This document shows, in pieces, positions 24,941 through 34,014 of a DNA stretch of 64,000 bases. Location: assembly GCA_034439615.1 (NCBI GenBank), contig JAWXAT010000036.1, positions 1 through 64,000 on the forward strand, written 5' to 3'. How positions within the stretch are numbered: the stretch's first letter is position 1; each line of letters begins with the position of its first letter. Under the pieces are notes generated by a model. That model saw only the letters and a list, made by a program, of their open reading frames with translations, was not told where the DNA came from and did not search any database. The position numbers were made by a program, and so were the translations under genes. The stretch comes from Oligoflexia bacterium. GTDB lineage: Bacteria > Bdellovibrionota > Bdellovibrionia > JABDDW01.

Positions 24941-26596
24941 TTAGCCTGCACGACGTTCATCAACCCATTGATTCAGAGCATAAGCAGCTTTTTTGCTATC
25001 ATTCTGAATCAAATTAACAATGCGCTCTTTAAGCAATTCACTTTCAGCCTTATCAGGATCAATAGTTTCTTCAAGCATCGGCAAAGCACCACCCATGCCC
25101 GGCAACGAATTGTCCACCGTCTGCAAATCTTCTAGTTCTTCAATTGTTTTTGGTAACATATCTTCAACTGAATCTTGAAAGCTCTCTGTAATCCAACGCA
25201 TAAAGGGTCTTACAACTACAAAGAAGAACAAACCAAAGCTTAGTGCAATTACGCCCCAACGAATCATGTAAGAAAAAAGTTTTCGACGCTCAAGTGAAGT
25301 AATAATTCTTTCGCTCTCATTGAAATCTTCTTTTTGGAATTTTATGTTTTCAATTTTTACAACGTCCCCACGCTTTTCATCAAAGCCCAGTGCGTTTTTA
25401 ACGATGCTCTCATATTTAACAAGATCTTCAGCTGCTCTGGGGCTCCACTTTTCTGTGATTTTTCCTTCGGCATCAACGACAGTTTCAGTAAGACCGTCAA
25501 CCAAAACGGCAACACTTAAACGTTCAGTTGCGCCCATTGGTTCTTTAACATTTCGGATTGTTTTTGTGTTCTCATAGTTCGTTGTCTTAAGCTCTTTATC
25601 TACATCTTGCTTAAACGCCACACTATTAGGGTCTTCAGCACCAGGCAAATTTGAACGCGCCCCAGGAACACCCGCCGTATTACTGCGATTGCCTCTGAGT
25701 TTTTCTTCTTCGGTTTGTATAGACTTAACAGCTTGTCTGTCTGGATCCACAACTTCTTCTACTGAAGATATTTGTCTAAAATTGATGTCGGCATTAACTT
25801 TGGCAATTACTTTACCTTGGCCTACAATTTTTGCCAAAATATCTTCAATACGATTTTCATACTCATGCTCTTTTTTATATTTGAATTCTTGCATATCATT
25901 TGTCATCGAATTGATACCGCCGGCTAAACTTTTACTTAATACTTTGCCGCGCGAATCAACAACCGTAACCTTCTCTGCATCGAGACCCTCTACTGCACTC
26001 GAAACCAAATGTATGATACCCCGGACTTGATCAATATTAAGGCTTTTACCATCTTTAACATCAACAACGACTGAAGCTGTAGGTGATTGGCCTTCTTCTA
26101 AAAAAGTTTTCTTTGGAGGCAATGCCAAGATTACTTTAGAATTTTTAACAGCTTCTAAGCTATTGATCGTACGGATGAGTTCGCCTTGAAGAGCACGTTG
26201 ATAGTTTATTCTTTGTACATAACTTGTGGTTCCAAAACTATCTTTGTCAAAAATTTCAAAACCGATGGAGCCGATCTTTGACAGACCTGTTTCACTCATC
26301 AGCATCATTTGCGTGCTATGCAAGAATTCAGGAGGTACAGTTATGGTTTTACCACCATCAAGCATCTGATAAGGAACCTGCTTATCTTGCAATTTACTTA
26401 CAATCAGCGGAACTTGTTCCGGCGGAATGTTTGTAAACAAAGGCGTGTAGCTTCGACCCGACATCATCACACCAACAACAACGAATGTTGATAGTATGAC
26501 AAATGACGCCGCTATGACACTGGCCCGTTTCATCGGACTCAGGTTCATGTAGAAGTCTCTTAGCTGAGCATAGAGTTTACCAAATAATAAATTCAA
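24941..26596 (-). CDS. fliF: Flagellar MS-ring protein FliF
   Basis: FliF builds the MS ring in the inner membrane. At 551 residues it has normal length: a first transmembrane helix (~26-46), the secretin/TadE-like ring-building motifs (YTPLFTNIPPEQVPLIVSKL; PYQMLDGGKTITVP; NYQRALQGELIRTI; VKNSKVILALPPK), a proline/asparagine-rich insertion (RSNTAGVPGARSNLPGAEDP), a second transmembrane helix at ~445-465 and the C-terminal FliG-binding tail (SELLKERIVNLIQNDSKKAA). An AGGAGG ribosome binding site lies before ATG 26596. Confidence 0.96.
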   Translation of the reverse strand: MNLLFGKLYAQLRDFYMNLSPMKRASVIAASFVILSTFVVVGVMMSGRSYTPLFTNIPPEQVPLIVSKLQDKQVPYQMLDGGKTITVPPEFLHSTQMMLMSETGLSKIGSIGFEIFDKDSFGTTSYVQRINYQRALQGELIRTINSLEAVKNSKVILALPPKKTFLEEGQSPTASVVVDVKDGKSLNIDQVRGIIHLVSSAVEGLDAEKVTVVDSRGKVLSKSLAGGINSMTNDMQEFKYKKEHEYENRIEDILAKIVGQGKVIAKVNADINFRQISSVEEVVDPDRQAVKSIQTEEEKLRGNRSNTAGVPGARSNLPGAEDPNSVAFKQDVDKELKTTNYENTKTIRNVKEPMGATERLSVAVLVDGLTETVVDAEGKITEKWSPRAAEDLVKYESIVKNALGFDEKRGDVVKIENIKFQKEDFNESERIITSLERRKLFSYMIRWGVIALSFGLFFFVVVRPFMRWITESFQDSVEDMLPKTIEELEDLQTVDNSLPGMGGALPMLEETIDPDKAESELLKERIVNLIQNDSKKAAYALNQWVDERRAG

Positions 26597-26615
26597 AACA
26601 CGCCTCCTGTTTTAG

Positions 26616-26960
26616 TCAAACTTGCATCCGCATGATTTCTTGATACGCTTCAATCATTTTATTTCTAACTTGCACCATTAAACGTAAAGCAATGTCAGCC
26701 TTCTCACTTGCAATCATCGTTTCATGAATATTTTGGCTTTTGCCGGTGGCAAGCGCTTGCATTTTTTGATCAGCTTCCATATGAGCTTGGTTGACGGCAC
26801 CAACGGCATCTTTTAACGTCGCTGCAAAACTTTTTTGCGTACTATCTGCGCCGCCAAGTCCACCTTGGGGTAATAGTGGCTGTTCGACCTTTGTAATTTC
26901 TTTGGTCGTTTGCCCTGTGTTGATAACGCTATTAGCGTTGCGAATACTTAAGCCGTCCAT
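26616..26960 (-). CDS. fliE: Flagellar hook-basal body protein FliE
   Basis: FliE links the MS ring to the rod. It is 114 residues long, with the expected C-terminal helix (MIASEKADIALRLMVQVRNK, MIEAYQEIMRMQV), the signature of FliE, and a central FAATLKDAVGAVNQ. The position between flgC and fliF is the standard flgBC-fliEF order. Confidence 0.94.
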   Translation of the reverse strand: MDGLSIRNANSVINTGQTTKEITKVEQPLLPQGGLGGADSTQKSFAATLKDAVGAVNQAHMEADQKMQALATGKSQNIHETMIASEKADIALRLMVQVRNKMIEAYQEIMRMQV

Positions 26961-26990
26961 GGCTTATCTCCTTAGCGAGTTACCTCGCGT

Positions 26991-27428
26991 TTATCTTCCT
27001 AACTCAATCGCACTTAAGGCCATATTTTTACTTGTATTCATTGCAGCAATATTTGCTTCATAACTTCTTGATGCAGAAATCATATCGACCATCTCTTGCA
27101 TCATATTAATATCTGGATAAGCAACGTAACCTTCTTCGTTAGCATCGGGATGTGTTGGTTCATATTTTAGAAGCGGGCCCTTACGATCAGGCCTGATATC
27201 AACAACCTGAACGCGATCGATATCAGCATCAACTTTGCCAGCGAGAATTTCACCAAAATGACGCTGTTGAGGCAAAGACGAAAATACAACTTCTTTCCGT
27301 CGATAAGCTCCACCTTCAGGGGTCTTTGTTGTATTCACATTGGCAATATTTGAGGAAATGGCATTCATCCGCATGCGCTGTGCAGTCATGCCGCTAGCAC
27401 TGACTCTCATGCCGGTTAAAAAATCCAT
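26991..27428 (-). CDS. flgC: Flagellar basal-body rod protein FlgC
   Basis: A proximal rod subunit of 145 residues. Typical features are the N-terminal rod motif (MRVSASGMTAQRMRMNAISS NIANVNTT), the central short insertion (VQVVDIRPDRKGPLLKYEPT HPDANEEGYVAYPDI) and the C-terminal helix (MISASRSYEANIAAMNTSKN). The ATG overlaps the flgB stop codon (TAATG), which implies translational coupling. Confidence 0.95.
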   Translation of the reverse strand: MDFLTGMRVSASGMTAQRMRMNAISSNIANVNTTKTPEGGAYRRKEVVFSSLPQQRHFGEILAGKVDADIDRVQVVDIRPDRKGPLLKYEPTHPDANEEGYVAYPDINMMQEMVDMISASRSYEANIAAMNTSKNMALSAIELGR

Positions 27429-27841
27429 TATTTACCTCCCTCAGTAATTCCGTACTTTAACATTGCCATCTTTTTATTAATGAGTGCCAGAGCAGCTTTG
27501 TATAAAACGCTATTCTCAGACATCGTTGTTATTTCGTTATCCATATCGACTGTGTTTTTATCAGGGTTAATATCAGCTTCTGGATTATCCTCAACACCGA
27601 CTCGTTCGTTTCCGATAGCTGAACTTCCCATCGCAAAATGATCCGGCGATGAAGTAGTAAGATTATTTAAACCGTCAAGATCAACGGCTCTAGCAAGGGC
27701 GTCTTCAAATTCAACGACCTTTGCTTTGTACCCAGGTGTTTCAGCATTTGCTATATTCGAAGAAGTTACGTTATGTCGCAGCAATCTGTAATTGAGTGAC
27801 GCACCTAAGGCTTTTGTAGTTTTATCAAATAAATCAGCCAT
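27428..27841 (-). CDS. flgB: Flagellar basal-body rod protein FlgB
   Basis: A proximal rod subunit. I choose ATG 27841 (MADLFDKT...), preceded by GGGGGG, over an in-frame codon 18 bp upstream. It has the rod-protein motif (HNVTSSNIANAETPGYKAK) and C-terminal helix (MSENSVLYKAALALINKKM). The start overlaps the stop of the sigma-54 regulator by 8 bp, so the activator and the rod gene are coupled. Confidence 0.94.
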   Translation of the reverse strand: MADLFDKTTKALGASLNYRLLRHNVTSSNIANAETPGYKAKVVEFEDALARAVDLDGLNNLTTSSPDHFAMGSSAIGNERVGVEDNPEADINPDKNTVDMDNEITTMSENSVLYKAALALINKKMAMLKYGITEGGK

Positions 27842-28790
27842 GATCCCCCCTGTACTCATGCAACTTATTTCTCAAAGTACGAATACTGATACCCAGTATT
27901 CTTGCTGCTTGAGTGCGGTTTTGGTTTGTTTTATCTAGAGTTTTATAAATTAATTCTCTCTCCATTTGTGCAATGGTCATACCGGCTGTCATTCCTGAAT
28001 TACTTGGTGTGCCAGGTGAGCTTGTGAAATTTTCAATAATAATATGTTCACTTTGAATTTCACCTTGATTAGCCATTAAAACAGCGCGCTCAATAACGTT
28101 TTCAAGTTCACGAACATTACCTGGCCAGTTCCATTGTGAAAGTTTATTTAAAGCACCCAGTGAAAGTTTTGTTACATTCCTAGAATTCAGTATTGAAGAC
28201 ACCTTTATAAAATTTTCGGCCAATGCCACCACATCATCAGGACGCTCTCTGAGTGCAGGAATCTGAAGTGGAATAACATTGATGCGGTAGTAAAGATCTT
28301 CTCTAAAAATATGAGACTTAACCATTTTCCACAGATCACGATTGGTTGTAGCAATGATGCGAAGATTTACTTTAATGGGGTTACGCCCACCAAGGCGGTC
28401 TACTTCTTCTTCTTGCAATACACGAAGAAGTTTTGCTTGAAGTGACAATGGCATTTCTGAGATTTCATCAAGTAAAAGTGTGCTCTCTGAAGCTAATTCA
28501 AATTTTCCCATTTTTTGATTGATAGCACCTGTAAATGCGCCTCGTTCATAACCAAAAAGCTCGCTTTCAAGTAAACCCTCAGGAACCGCTGCACAATTAA
28601 TGGCTACAAACCGTTTTTGCGCTCGCGGGCTCTTATCGTGAATATAACGTGCGAGTAATTCTTTTCCTGTACCACTTTCGCCGGTGATAAGAACAGTGGC
28701 TTTACTGTGAGCAACATTTGTTGCGGCGTGAAGCACTTTTTGAAATTGTAGATCACAAGTTAAGAGTGAACCAAATTCAACACATTTCAT
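27834..28790 (-). CDS. Sigma-54-dependent activator without receiver domain (FlrC/FlgR-like)
   Basis: A bacterial enhancer-binding protein. The 318-residue sequence starts almost directly with the AAA+ domain: Walker A GESGTGKE (~36-43), GAFTGA loop (ERGAFTGAINQK, ~83-88), which contacts sigma-54, and Walker B TLLLDEISEMPL. It ends with a Fis-type HTH (NRTQAARILGISIRTLRNKL). It lacks the N-terminal receiver or GAF domain of FlrC/NtrC, so control must come from expression level or partner proteins. It is coupled on both sides (4 bp with the TPR gene, 8 bp with flgB) and lies downstream of the sigma-54 promoter at 31767-31781. It probably activates this operon, forming a positive loop; the target promoter is an inference. 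Confidence 0.9.
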   Translation of the reverse strand: MKCVEFGSLLTCDLQFQKVLHAATNVAHSKATVLITGESGTGKELLARYIHDKSPRAQKRFVAINCAAVPEGLLESELFGYERGAFTGAINQKMGKFELASESTLLLDEISEMPLSLQAKLLRVLQEEEVDRLGGRNPIKVNLRIIATTNRDLWKMVKSHIFREDLYYRINVIPLQIPALRERPDDVVALAENFIKVSSILNSRNVTKLSLGALNKLSQWNWPGNVRELENVIERAVLMANQGEIQSEHIIIENFTSSPGTPSNSGMTAGMTIAQMERELIYKTLDKTNQNRTQAARILGISIRTLRNKLHEYRGDHG

Positions 28791-31564
28791 TTTTTTCCTC
28801 CGGCAGGCTTTCTGTCGACGTATCTTTTATATTTTTCATTCCATTGAATTTGAGCCAATTGCTCTTGGGCCATTTTTTCCCAAAGTGCGGCATTTTTATC
28901 TTCTTTAAGAACATTCCAAATTTTTGTAGCTTCACCAAAATTCTTTTGATCAAAATAAATTTTTCCTAAACGATAACGTACAGAAGCTGTTGGCATTCCG
29001 GCATGATGTTTTTCAAGAATAAGCTTATATGCTTTTCCGGCTTCATTTGGTTTGCCTTCTTTAAGATGAATATCTGCGGCCAATTCAAGGCCTTTGCGAA
29101 TAATCTCAGGTTTAATATCTGTGTTCTCTTGAGAAACTGTATTAAGTTTTTGAACCCAACCGAGAGCTTCTGAATTTTTATTTTGATCAAAACTGAGTTT
29201 TGCTAGACGATACCAGGGTTCTACCAACAAAGACGGCTGACCCTTCCACTGTTCAGTTAAATCTTTTAAAGCAAGCTCTGCTAAGTCAAAGCGCTCACTT
29301 TTTTCAGCTACAGAAGCAAGTATCAAACTTCTTTCTACTCTTTCAGCATCAGACATATCTTTGAGTTTTACAATTTTACCAAGATGATCATCTGCTTTTT
29401 TAAATTGGTTACTTTCATAACTCACTTTAGCTAAGCGCAAATTGAGTTGATCAGGTGAAGGCAGATTTTCAAAAGCTTTGCTGTACCTTAACCGCTCAGG
29501 TGTTAACACTTCATAGTCAACCAGACACTGAGTATAATATTTTGCACTTTCATCTAAGATATTTAAGCCTTCATAGGCTTTGCCTGCAAAATAGCGAGTA
29601 TCAATTCTTGAGCTCTTTAAAAGCCATGAGTCAGTATTGTGAAGATAAATATCTAAAGCTTTAACGTAATCTTTTTTAGAATTATAGAAGGCTATTTTTT
29701 CAGTTAGATTATTAACAATTCGATTTTTAAATATAAACAAATGGGGTGACAACGTATTTGACTGATAAAATTTTACCAATATATCAAAACTTGCATCAAA
29801 ATTTTTGCGCAGTAATAATCCATCTGCCTCTGCAAGTTTTACGAATGTATCAACATGCTCCATCTTGCCCTCTGGCATTTCGTCTTTAAATTCTTTACGG
29901 GCAGCATTGAGTTCTTTCTCTTTCATATTTCCAAAGCGCTCTGAATTAAATCTAACTTTTGCTAAATAGGCCCCGGGGGATCCACGATAACGGAAATAAG
30001 ATTCCAAATAAGCACCGGTTACCTTATGTTTTGGCGCGCCCAAAATTTCTAAGATCTCTCCAATACGAGTCATTGCGTAACCACCATGCTCGTGTGACGG
30101 AAATCTTAGTAAAAAATTTCTAAAACTTTCCAGCGAGGCTTTGTAATCTTTGAGCCAAAATTGCGCCTCAGCATTATTGAAGTAAAGATTAGGCCCAAGC
30201 GCCCATTTTGTAGGATAACGATTTAACGCTTCTTTATATTCTTTAATGGCTGTGGAGTAGTCTCTTGATCTGAAGTAAACATCACCTCGTCGATAGCGAG
30301 CTTCCACACCAAAGGTAGTTGATCGTGGGTCATTTTCGATGCTTTCAAATTCTTTTATGGCTGCATCATTTTTATTTAGCTCTCGAAGTGCATCACCAAC
30401 GGCAATACGCATTTGCCAATAAAACGGGCTATCTGGATACCTGGTCATGCCCACTTGAAATGCTGAGAGCGCTCCAAAATGGTTTCCGACATCTATATAA
30501 TTGAGTCCGACGATCATTAAGGTGCGGTAGCGTTTTGGATCAGTAGGGTACTTATCTAACAACTCTTTATAACGTGCCATTGCACTTTCAAAGTCAACGC
30601 GGTTATGATCACGGAGCCAAAGTTTAAAGTAGGTGTCGGCTTCCACATATTCAAGTACGTTATCGTATTTTGATTTTTCAAATTTCTCTCTGAAAAATTT
30701 CAATGTTCTCAACACTAACGCAGGCTTATTGTCTTTAAAAAGTTTTATTGCAAGCCTTGCTTGTTGATTTTCTTCATCGTCTTGGGGCTCAATTTCATAT
30801 GCAATAGTTTCAGCTAGAATATTTTTAAGATACGGTTGACTCACAATAACTTCAGGAAATCGCAGATAAATATTCTCTTGGCTTTTAATGAGAGCTGATT
30901 CTTTAATATCTTCATCATAAATATGAAACCGCTTTAGATCTTTATCACCACCATCAAATATTCCATATTTAAGTTGTAAAATCGCATCAGGCGAAGCGCC
31001 ACTCAAAAGCGCGGGTTGTGGGCCTAACTCCGGGTGATCTACTGATGCTATTTTTCTTTGATTATTTTTACTCTTAACCTGACTTCGAACCACAAGACCC
31101 GCCAAAGGATCTGCTTTGATGGCATGTGTTTTATTGATTTTTTTATTTTCTAGATTTTTTTCAACACTCTTTTTTGGCTGGGGCACTTCTTTGTAAATAT
31201 CAAAAACAAGATTTACAGGGTCAGTGGTTTGATAATCAAAAACCTGCATTCCACGATCGGCTAGTTTAAACTCAATAAGTGCGTCATTGTTTGTACCAGC
31301 CTTGATGGTGACCAGCTTGACTCTTTGATCTTTTAGATCAGAAAGTGATTTTATTTCTTCAGGCGTTACACCTTGAAATTGAATCCTCACAATATTGTAT
31401 TCATCAACCGTAACTTGACTTTTGTCATAGCGCCATTCGTTTTGGCCTGTGATCTCGACGTGAGTCGCGTCTTTAAGACTACGAAATGTCACCTTTAGCC
31501 CACGTGCATCTGCCGTGGAACTCAAAATGAAAATCGAAATCAAAAATACACAACTCTGTTTCAT
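28787..31564 (-). CDS. Periplasmic or envelope TPR-repeat protein, 925 aa
   Basis: First gene of the flagellar transcript. A signal peptide is visible (MKQSCVFLISIFILSSTADA), followed by a beta-rich AMIN-like region (~25-130), a linker rich in Lys, and then about 20 tetratricopeptide-type helical repeats (DRDYSTAIKEYKEALNRYPT is one clear unit). This is an exported helical scaffold. The position suggests a role in flagellar or polar assembly, but no specific function is known to me. The start codon overlaps nothing upstream; about 190 bp separate it from the sigma-54 promoter. The regulator gene overlaps its 3' end by 4 bp. Confidence 0.85.
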   Translation of the reverse strand: MKQSCVFLISIFILSSTADARGLKVTFRSLKDATHVEITGQNEWRYDKSQVTVDEYNIVRIQFQGVTPEEIKSLSDLKDQRVKLVTIKAGTNNDALIEFKLADRGMQVFDYQTTDPVNLVFDIYKEVPQPKKSVEKNLENKKINKTHAIKADPLAGLVVRSQVKSKNNQRKIASVDHPELGPQPALLSGASPDAILQLKYGIFDGGDKDLKRFHIYDEDIKESALIKSQENIYLRFPEVIVSQPYLKNILAETIAYEIEPQDDEENQQARLAIKLFKDNKPALVLRTLKFFREKFEKSKYDNVLEYVEADTYFKLWLRDHNRVDFESAMARYKELLDKYPTDPKRYRTLMIVGLNYIDVGNHFGALSAFQVGMTRYPDSPFYWQMRIAVGDALRELNKNDAAIKEFESIENDPRSTTFGVEARYRRGDVYFRSRDYSTAIKEYKEALNRYPTKWALGPNLYFNNAEAQFWLKDYKASLESFRNFLLRFPSHEHGGYAMTRIGEILEILGAPKHKVTGAYLESYFRYRGSPGAYLAKVRFNSERFGNMKEKELNAARKEFKDEMPEGKMEHVDTFVKLAEADGLLLRKNFDASFDILVKFYQSNTLSPHLFIFKNRIVNNLTEKIAFYNSKKDYVKALDIYLHNTDSWLLKSSRIDTRYFAGKAYEGLNILDESAKYYTQCLVDYEVLTPERLRYSKAFENLPSPDQLNLRLAKVSYESNQFKKADDHLGKIVKLKDMSDAERVERSLILASVAEKSERFDLAELALKDLTEQWKGQPSLLVEPWYRLAKLSFDQNKNSEALGWVQKLNTVSQENTDIKPEIIRKGLELAADIHLKEGKPNEAGKAYKLILEKHHAGMPTASVRYRLGKIYFDQKNFGEATKIWNVLKEDKNAALWEKMAQEQLAQIQWNEKYKRYVDRKPAGGKK

Positions 31565-31766
31565 CTAGACCCGTTTCTTCTCGACGTTTGTCATGACCTG
31601 GACCATTACCGCACTGTCAATTGTTTCACACGACGAGTGGCCAATGTACAAAGTGGGTATTTTGCTAAAGCTCCATAACCCGAAGTATTCTAGAAACTTA
31701 CGCACCATGATCAACACCCCTTCAGTTTCAAACCAAATCACTCTTAATCCCTTACATGTCCTATTC

Positions 31767-31781
31767 GCAAAACAAGTGCCA
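31767..31781 (-). promoter_or_regulatory. Sigma-54 promoter of the flagellar operon
   Basis: On the minus strand TGGCAC-TTGTT-TTGC matches the consensus TGGCAC-N5-TTGC exactly, with GG and GC 10 bp apart. Transcription would start near 31755, about 190 bp before the TPR gene. A sigma-54 activator is encoded second in the operon, which supports the assignment. Confidence 0.85.
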
Positions 31782-31918
31782 CGCTCGCAGCCAATACAAG
31801 CACCAAAGAAGTGCAACTCGACCTCGGAAACTTGGCAGGGTGACAAACCGCTGACACCCAATGAATTAATTCAGTTCTGATGCACGATAATTTTTTTGAA
31901 TTTAAATTCTCTTACCTC

Positions 31919-31948
31919 CGGAAATGATTAAGAAAAAGATCATTTCCG
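31919..31948 (+). repeat. 10-bp stem inverted repeat upstream of the mla operon
   Basis: CGGAAATGAT (31919-31928) and ATCATTTCCG (31939-31948) pair perfectly around a 10-nt A-rich loop, 41 bp before the lipoprotein ATG. No T run follows in either direction, so a terminator is unlikely; an operator or leader hairpin is possible. The 31565-31918 stretch otherwise contains the sigma-54 promoter and no supportable gene. Confidence 0.45.
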
Positions 31949-31989
31949 CCGAAAAATAAAATGAGACACAACAACACGGCTAGGGAGCA

Positions 31990-32484
31990 ATGAAGCACCT
32001 CATTTCAATTCATATTTTAATTTTGTTTTTATCAACTTCTGGTTGCGCAATTCTTGGTAGCAATGATGACCCTGCGGTCAAAAGTGTAAACACAAAATTT
32101 AGCCCTCCCGATAGCCCCTACGAAAAATCAAACGTGAGCAGTGCCGACCAAGTTTGGCAGAGTAAAAAAACGGGGAGTACTATAGCAGTTAATTCTATGT
32201 GCCAAAAATATGCTGATTTGAGTTTAAAAAACTTAGAACAAAATATTTTAACGGGAATTGAAAACCTCAAAGTTATAGAAGAACAAGATACTACATTTGA
32301 TGAACGCGAAGCTTCAAGAATTCTTGCCGAAGGTACCATCGACGGAGTTCCCATACGCATTGATCTTTTAATTTTTAAGAAAAATAATTGCACATACGAT
32401 TTAGCTTACATTTCAAGACCTCAAAATTTCACTGTTGAGAAACCAATTTTTGAAAAATTCTTGAGCAACTTCCATGCGCCATAA
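31990..32484 (+). CDS. Small lipoprotein opening the mla operon
   Basis: A 164-residue lipoprotein: MKHLISIHILILFLSTSGCA with lipobox STSGC (Cys19). The mature part has a pattern of alternating strands and a short Cys-bearing segment (KKNNCTYDLAYI) but no domain I recognise. It starts 12 bp before the MlaE-type permease gene, so it belongs to the operon. A partner role in phospholipid transport, comparable to MlaA or MlaB, is inferred from position only. Confidence 0.8.
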   Translation: MKHLISIHILILFLSTSGCAILGSNDDPAVKSVNTKFSPPDSPYEKSNVSSADQVWQSKKTGSTIAVNSMCQKYADLSLKNLEQNILTGIENLKVIEEQDTTFDEREASRILAEGTIDGVPIRIDLLIFKKNNCTYDLAYISRPQNFTVEKPIFEKFLSNFHAP

Positions 32485-32496
32485 CCGGAGTGTGAA

Positions 32497-33291
32497 ATGA
32501 TCGCAGGTGTCACATTTTCAATTGGCGCGACCCTTGTGCACTTTCTACATTTTGTAGGTGGCATGAGCTTACTTACAAAAGAAATGTGGCAATCCTTACG
32601 CTCACGACCGTTTTATCCAAAACTTATTACTGAGCAAATGTCATCCATCGGTGTGAGTTCACTCCCTCTGGTACTCGCAACAGCATTAAGTACTGGAATG
32701 GTAATGGCTCTGCAATTCGGTTTTGGGCTGGAACGTTTTGGAGGAAAATACTACGTACCCAAAGTAGTATCCCTTAGCCTGGTGCGTGAACTCGGACCCG
32801 TATTTACTAGTCTGATGCTCGCTGGCCGCGTTGGCGCAGGAATCACCGCAGAAATTGGCTCAATGAATGTCACCCAACAAATTGATGCCATTCGTGCCCT
32901 GGGAACAAGTCCACTTAAAAAAATTGTTATACCACGAGTGATTGCCGCAATTATTGTTTTGCCTCTTTTAACTGTTATGGCAAATTTTATTGGCATCGCA
33001 GGTGCTATGATTATTTGCGTTTCAGAACTTGGTCTTGACCCTTATTTCTTTTATCAAAAAGTCGTAACCACAATTACATTTACTGATTTTGCAGTCGGTG
33101 TTGCAAAAACATTTTTCTTCGCTGCTTTTATTAGTCTCGTTGGCTGCTACTACGGAATGACTACTACAGGTGGCACTCAAGGTGTGGGTATCGCCACAAC
33201 CAAATCAGTTGTGACATCTTCAATACTTATAGTTATTAGCGATTTCTTTTTAACCAAACTCTTTTGGATATTTGAACGATGGTACTCATAG
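32497..33291 (+). CDS. mlaE: MlaE-type ABC transporter permease
   Basis: Inner-membrane permease of the Mla/MCE phospholipid transporter. The 264-residue protein has the MlaE signature (LGPVFTSLMLAGRVGAGITA EIGSMNVTQQIDAIRALG, ~90-127), the following VIPRVIAAIIVLP segment, and five to six hydrophobic helices. The ATG follows a GGAG. The 3' end overlaps mlaF by 13 bp. Confidence 0.93.
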   Translation: MIAGVTFSIGATLVHFLHFVGGMSLLTKEMWQSLRSRPFYPKLITEQMSSIGVSSLPLVLATALSTGMVMALQFGFGLERFGGKYYVPKVVSLSLVRELGPVFTSLMLAGRVGAGITAEIGSMNVTQQIDAIRALGTSPLKKIVIPRVIAAIIVLPLLTVMANFIGIAGAMIICVSELGLDPYFFYQKVVTTITFTDFAVGVAKTFFFAAFISLVGCYYGMTTTGGTQGVGIATTKSVVTSSILIVISDFFLTKLFWIFERWYS

Positions 33292-34013
33292 AAGTTAAAG
33301 ATTTTAAGAAAAGTTTCGGTTCAAAAATCGTCCACCGCGGCGTGAACCTGAAAATCAACAAAGGCGAGTGCATGGGCCTTATTGGTGGCTCAGGCTCTGG
33401 CAAGAGTGTGATTTTGCGAAGTATGATTGGCCTTGAAAAACCTGATTCTGGTCAAGTACTCATTGAAGGCCAAGACATCACACCACTCAATGAAGATCAA
33501 CTTGTCTCGATTCGTCGAAAAGTTGCCTATGTTTTTCAAGGTGGGGCTCTATTTGATTCAATGAATGTTGCGGAAAATCTTGCCTATCCTTTACTCGAGC
33601 ATACAAAGTTAACATCCTCAGAAATCAATGCAAAAATCTCAGAAACACTTGAAAGCTTTGGACTTCACGGCACTGAGAAAATCATGCCGGCAAATTTGAG
33701 CGGGGGTATGCAAAAACGAGTCGGTCTTGCTCGCGCCATAATTCTGGGTCCAGAAGTAATTCTATATGATGAGCCTACAGCTGGACTTGATCCGTATAAT
33801 ACCAAAAAAATTCAAGAAACAATTTTAACACTTAAAAAATTAGGGGTGACTAGCATTCTTGTCACACACGACATGCCCACTGCATTTGCAGTTTGTGATC
33901 GCATGGCACTTTTAGTCGACGGGAAGATCGTTGCCGAAGGCACAAGTAAAGAACTTAAAGAAGGAACACAAGCGGGTGTTTTAAATACATTCATTAACGG
34001 AGAAGAGACGTAA
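33279..34013 (+). CDS. mlaF: MlaF-type ABC transporter ATPase
   Basis: Cytoplasmic ATPase of the Mla complex, 244 residues. Walker A GGSGSGKS (36-43), Q-loop YVFQGGALFDSM, signature LSGGMQKRVGLARAI, Walker B VILYDEPTAGLDP and switch His (LVTHDM) are all intact. It is coupled to mlaE (13-bp overlap) and ends 1 bp before mlaD. Confidence 0.94.
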   Translation: MVLIEVKDFKKSFGSKIVHRGVNLKINKGECMGLIGGSGSGKSVILRSMIGLEKPDSGQVLIEGQDITPLNEDQLVSIRRKVAYVFQGGALFDSMNVAENLAYPLLEHTKLTSSEINAKISETLESFGLHGTEKIMPANLSGGMQKRVGLARAIILGPEVILYDEPTAGLDPYNTKKIQETILTLKKLGVTSILVTHDMPTAFAVCDRMALLVDGKIVAEGTSKELKEGTQAGVLNTFINGEET

Positions 34014-34014
34014 A

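Noticed and set aside
31565-31861. 98-codon minus-strand frame upstream of the TPR gene (and the 95-codon plus-strand frame at 31593-31880)
   Set aside because: Both run through the sigma-54 promoter and its untranslated leader, overlap each other on opposite strands, have no ribosome binding site or recognised motif, and neither looks like a protein family.
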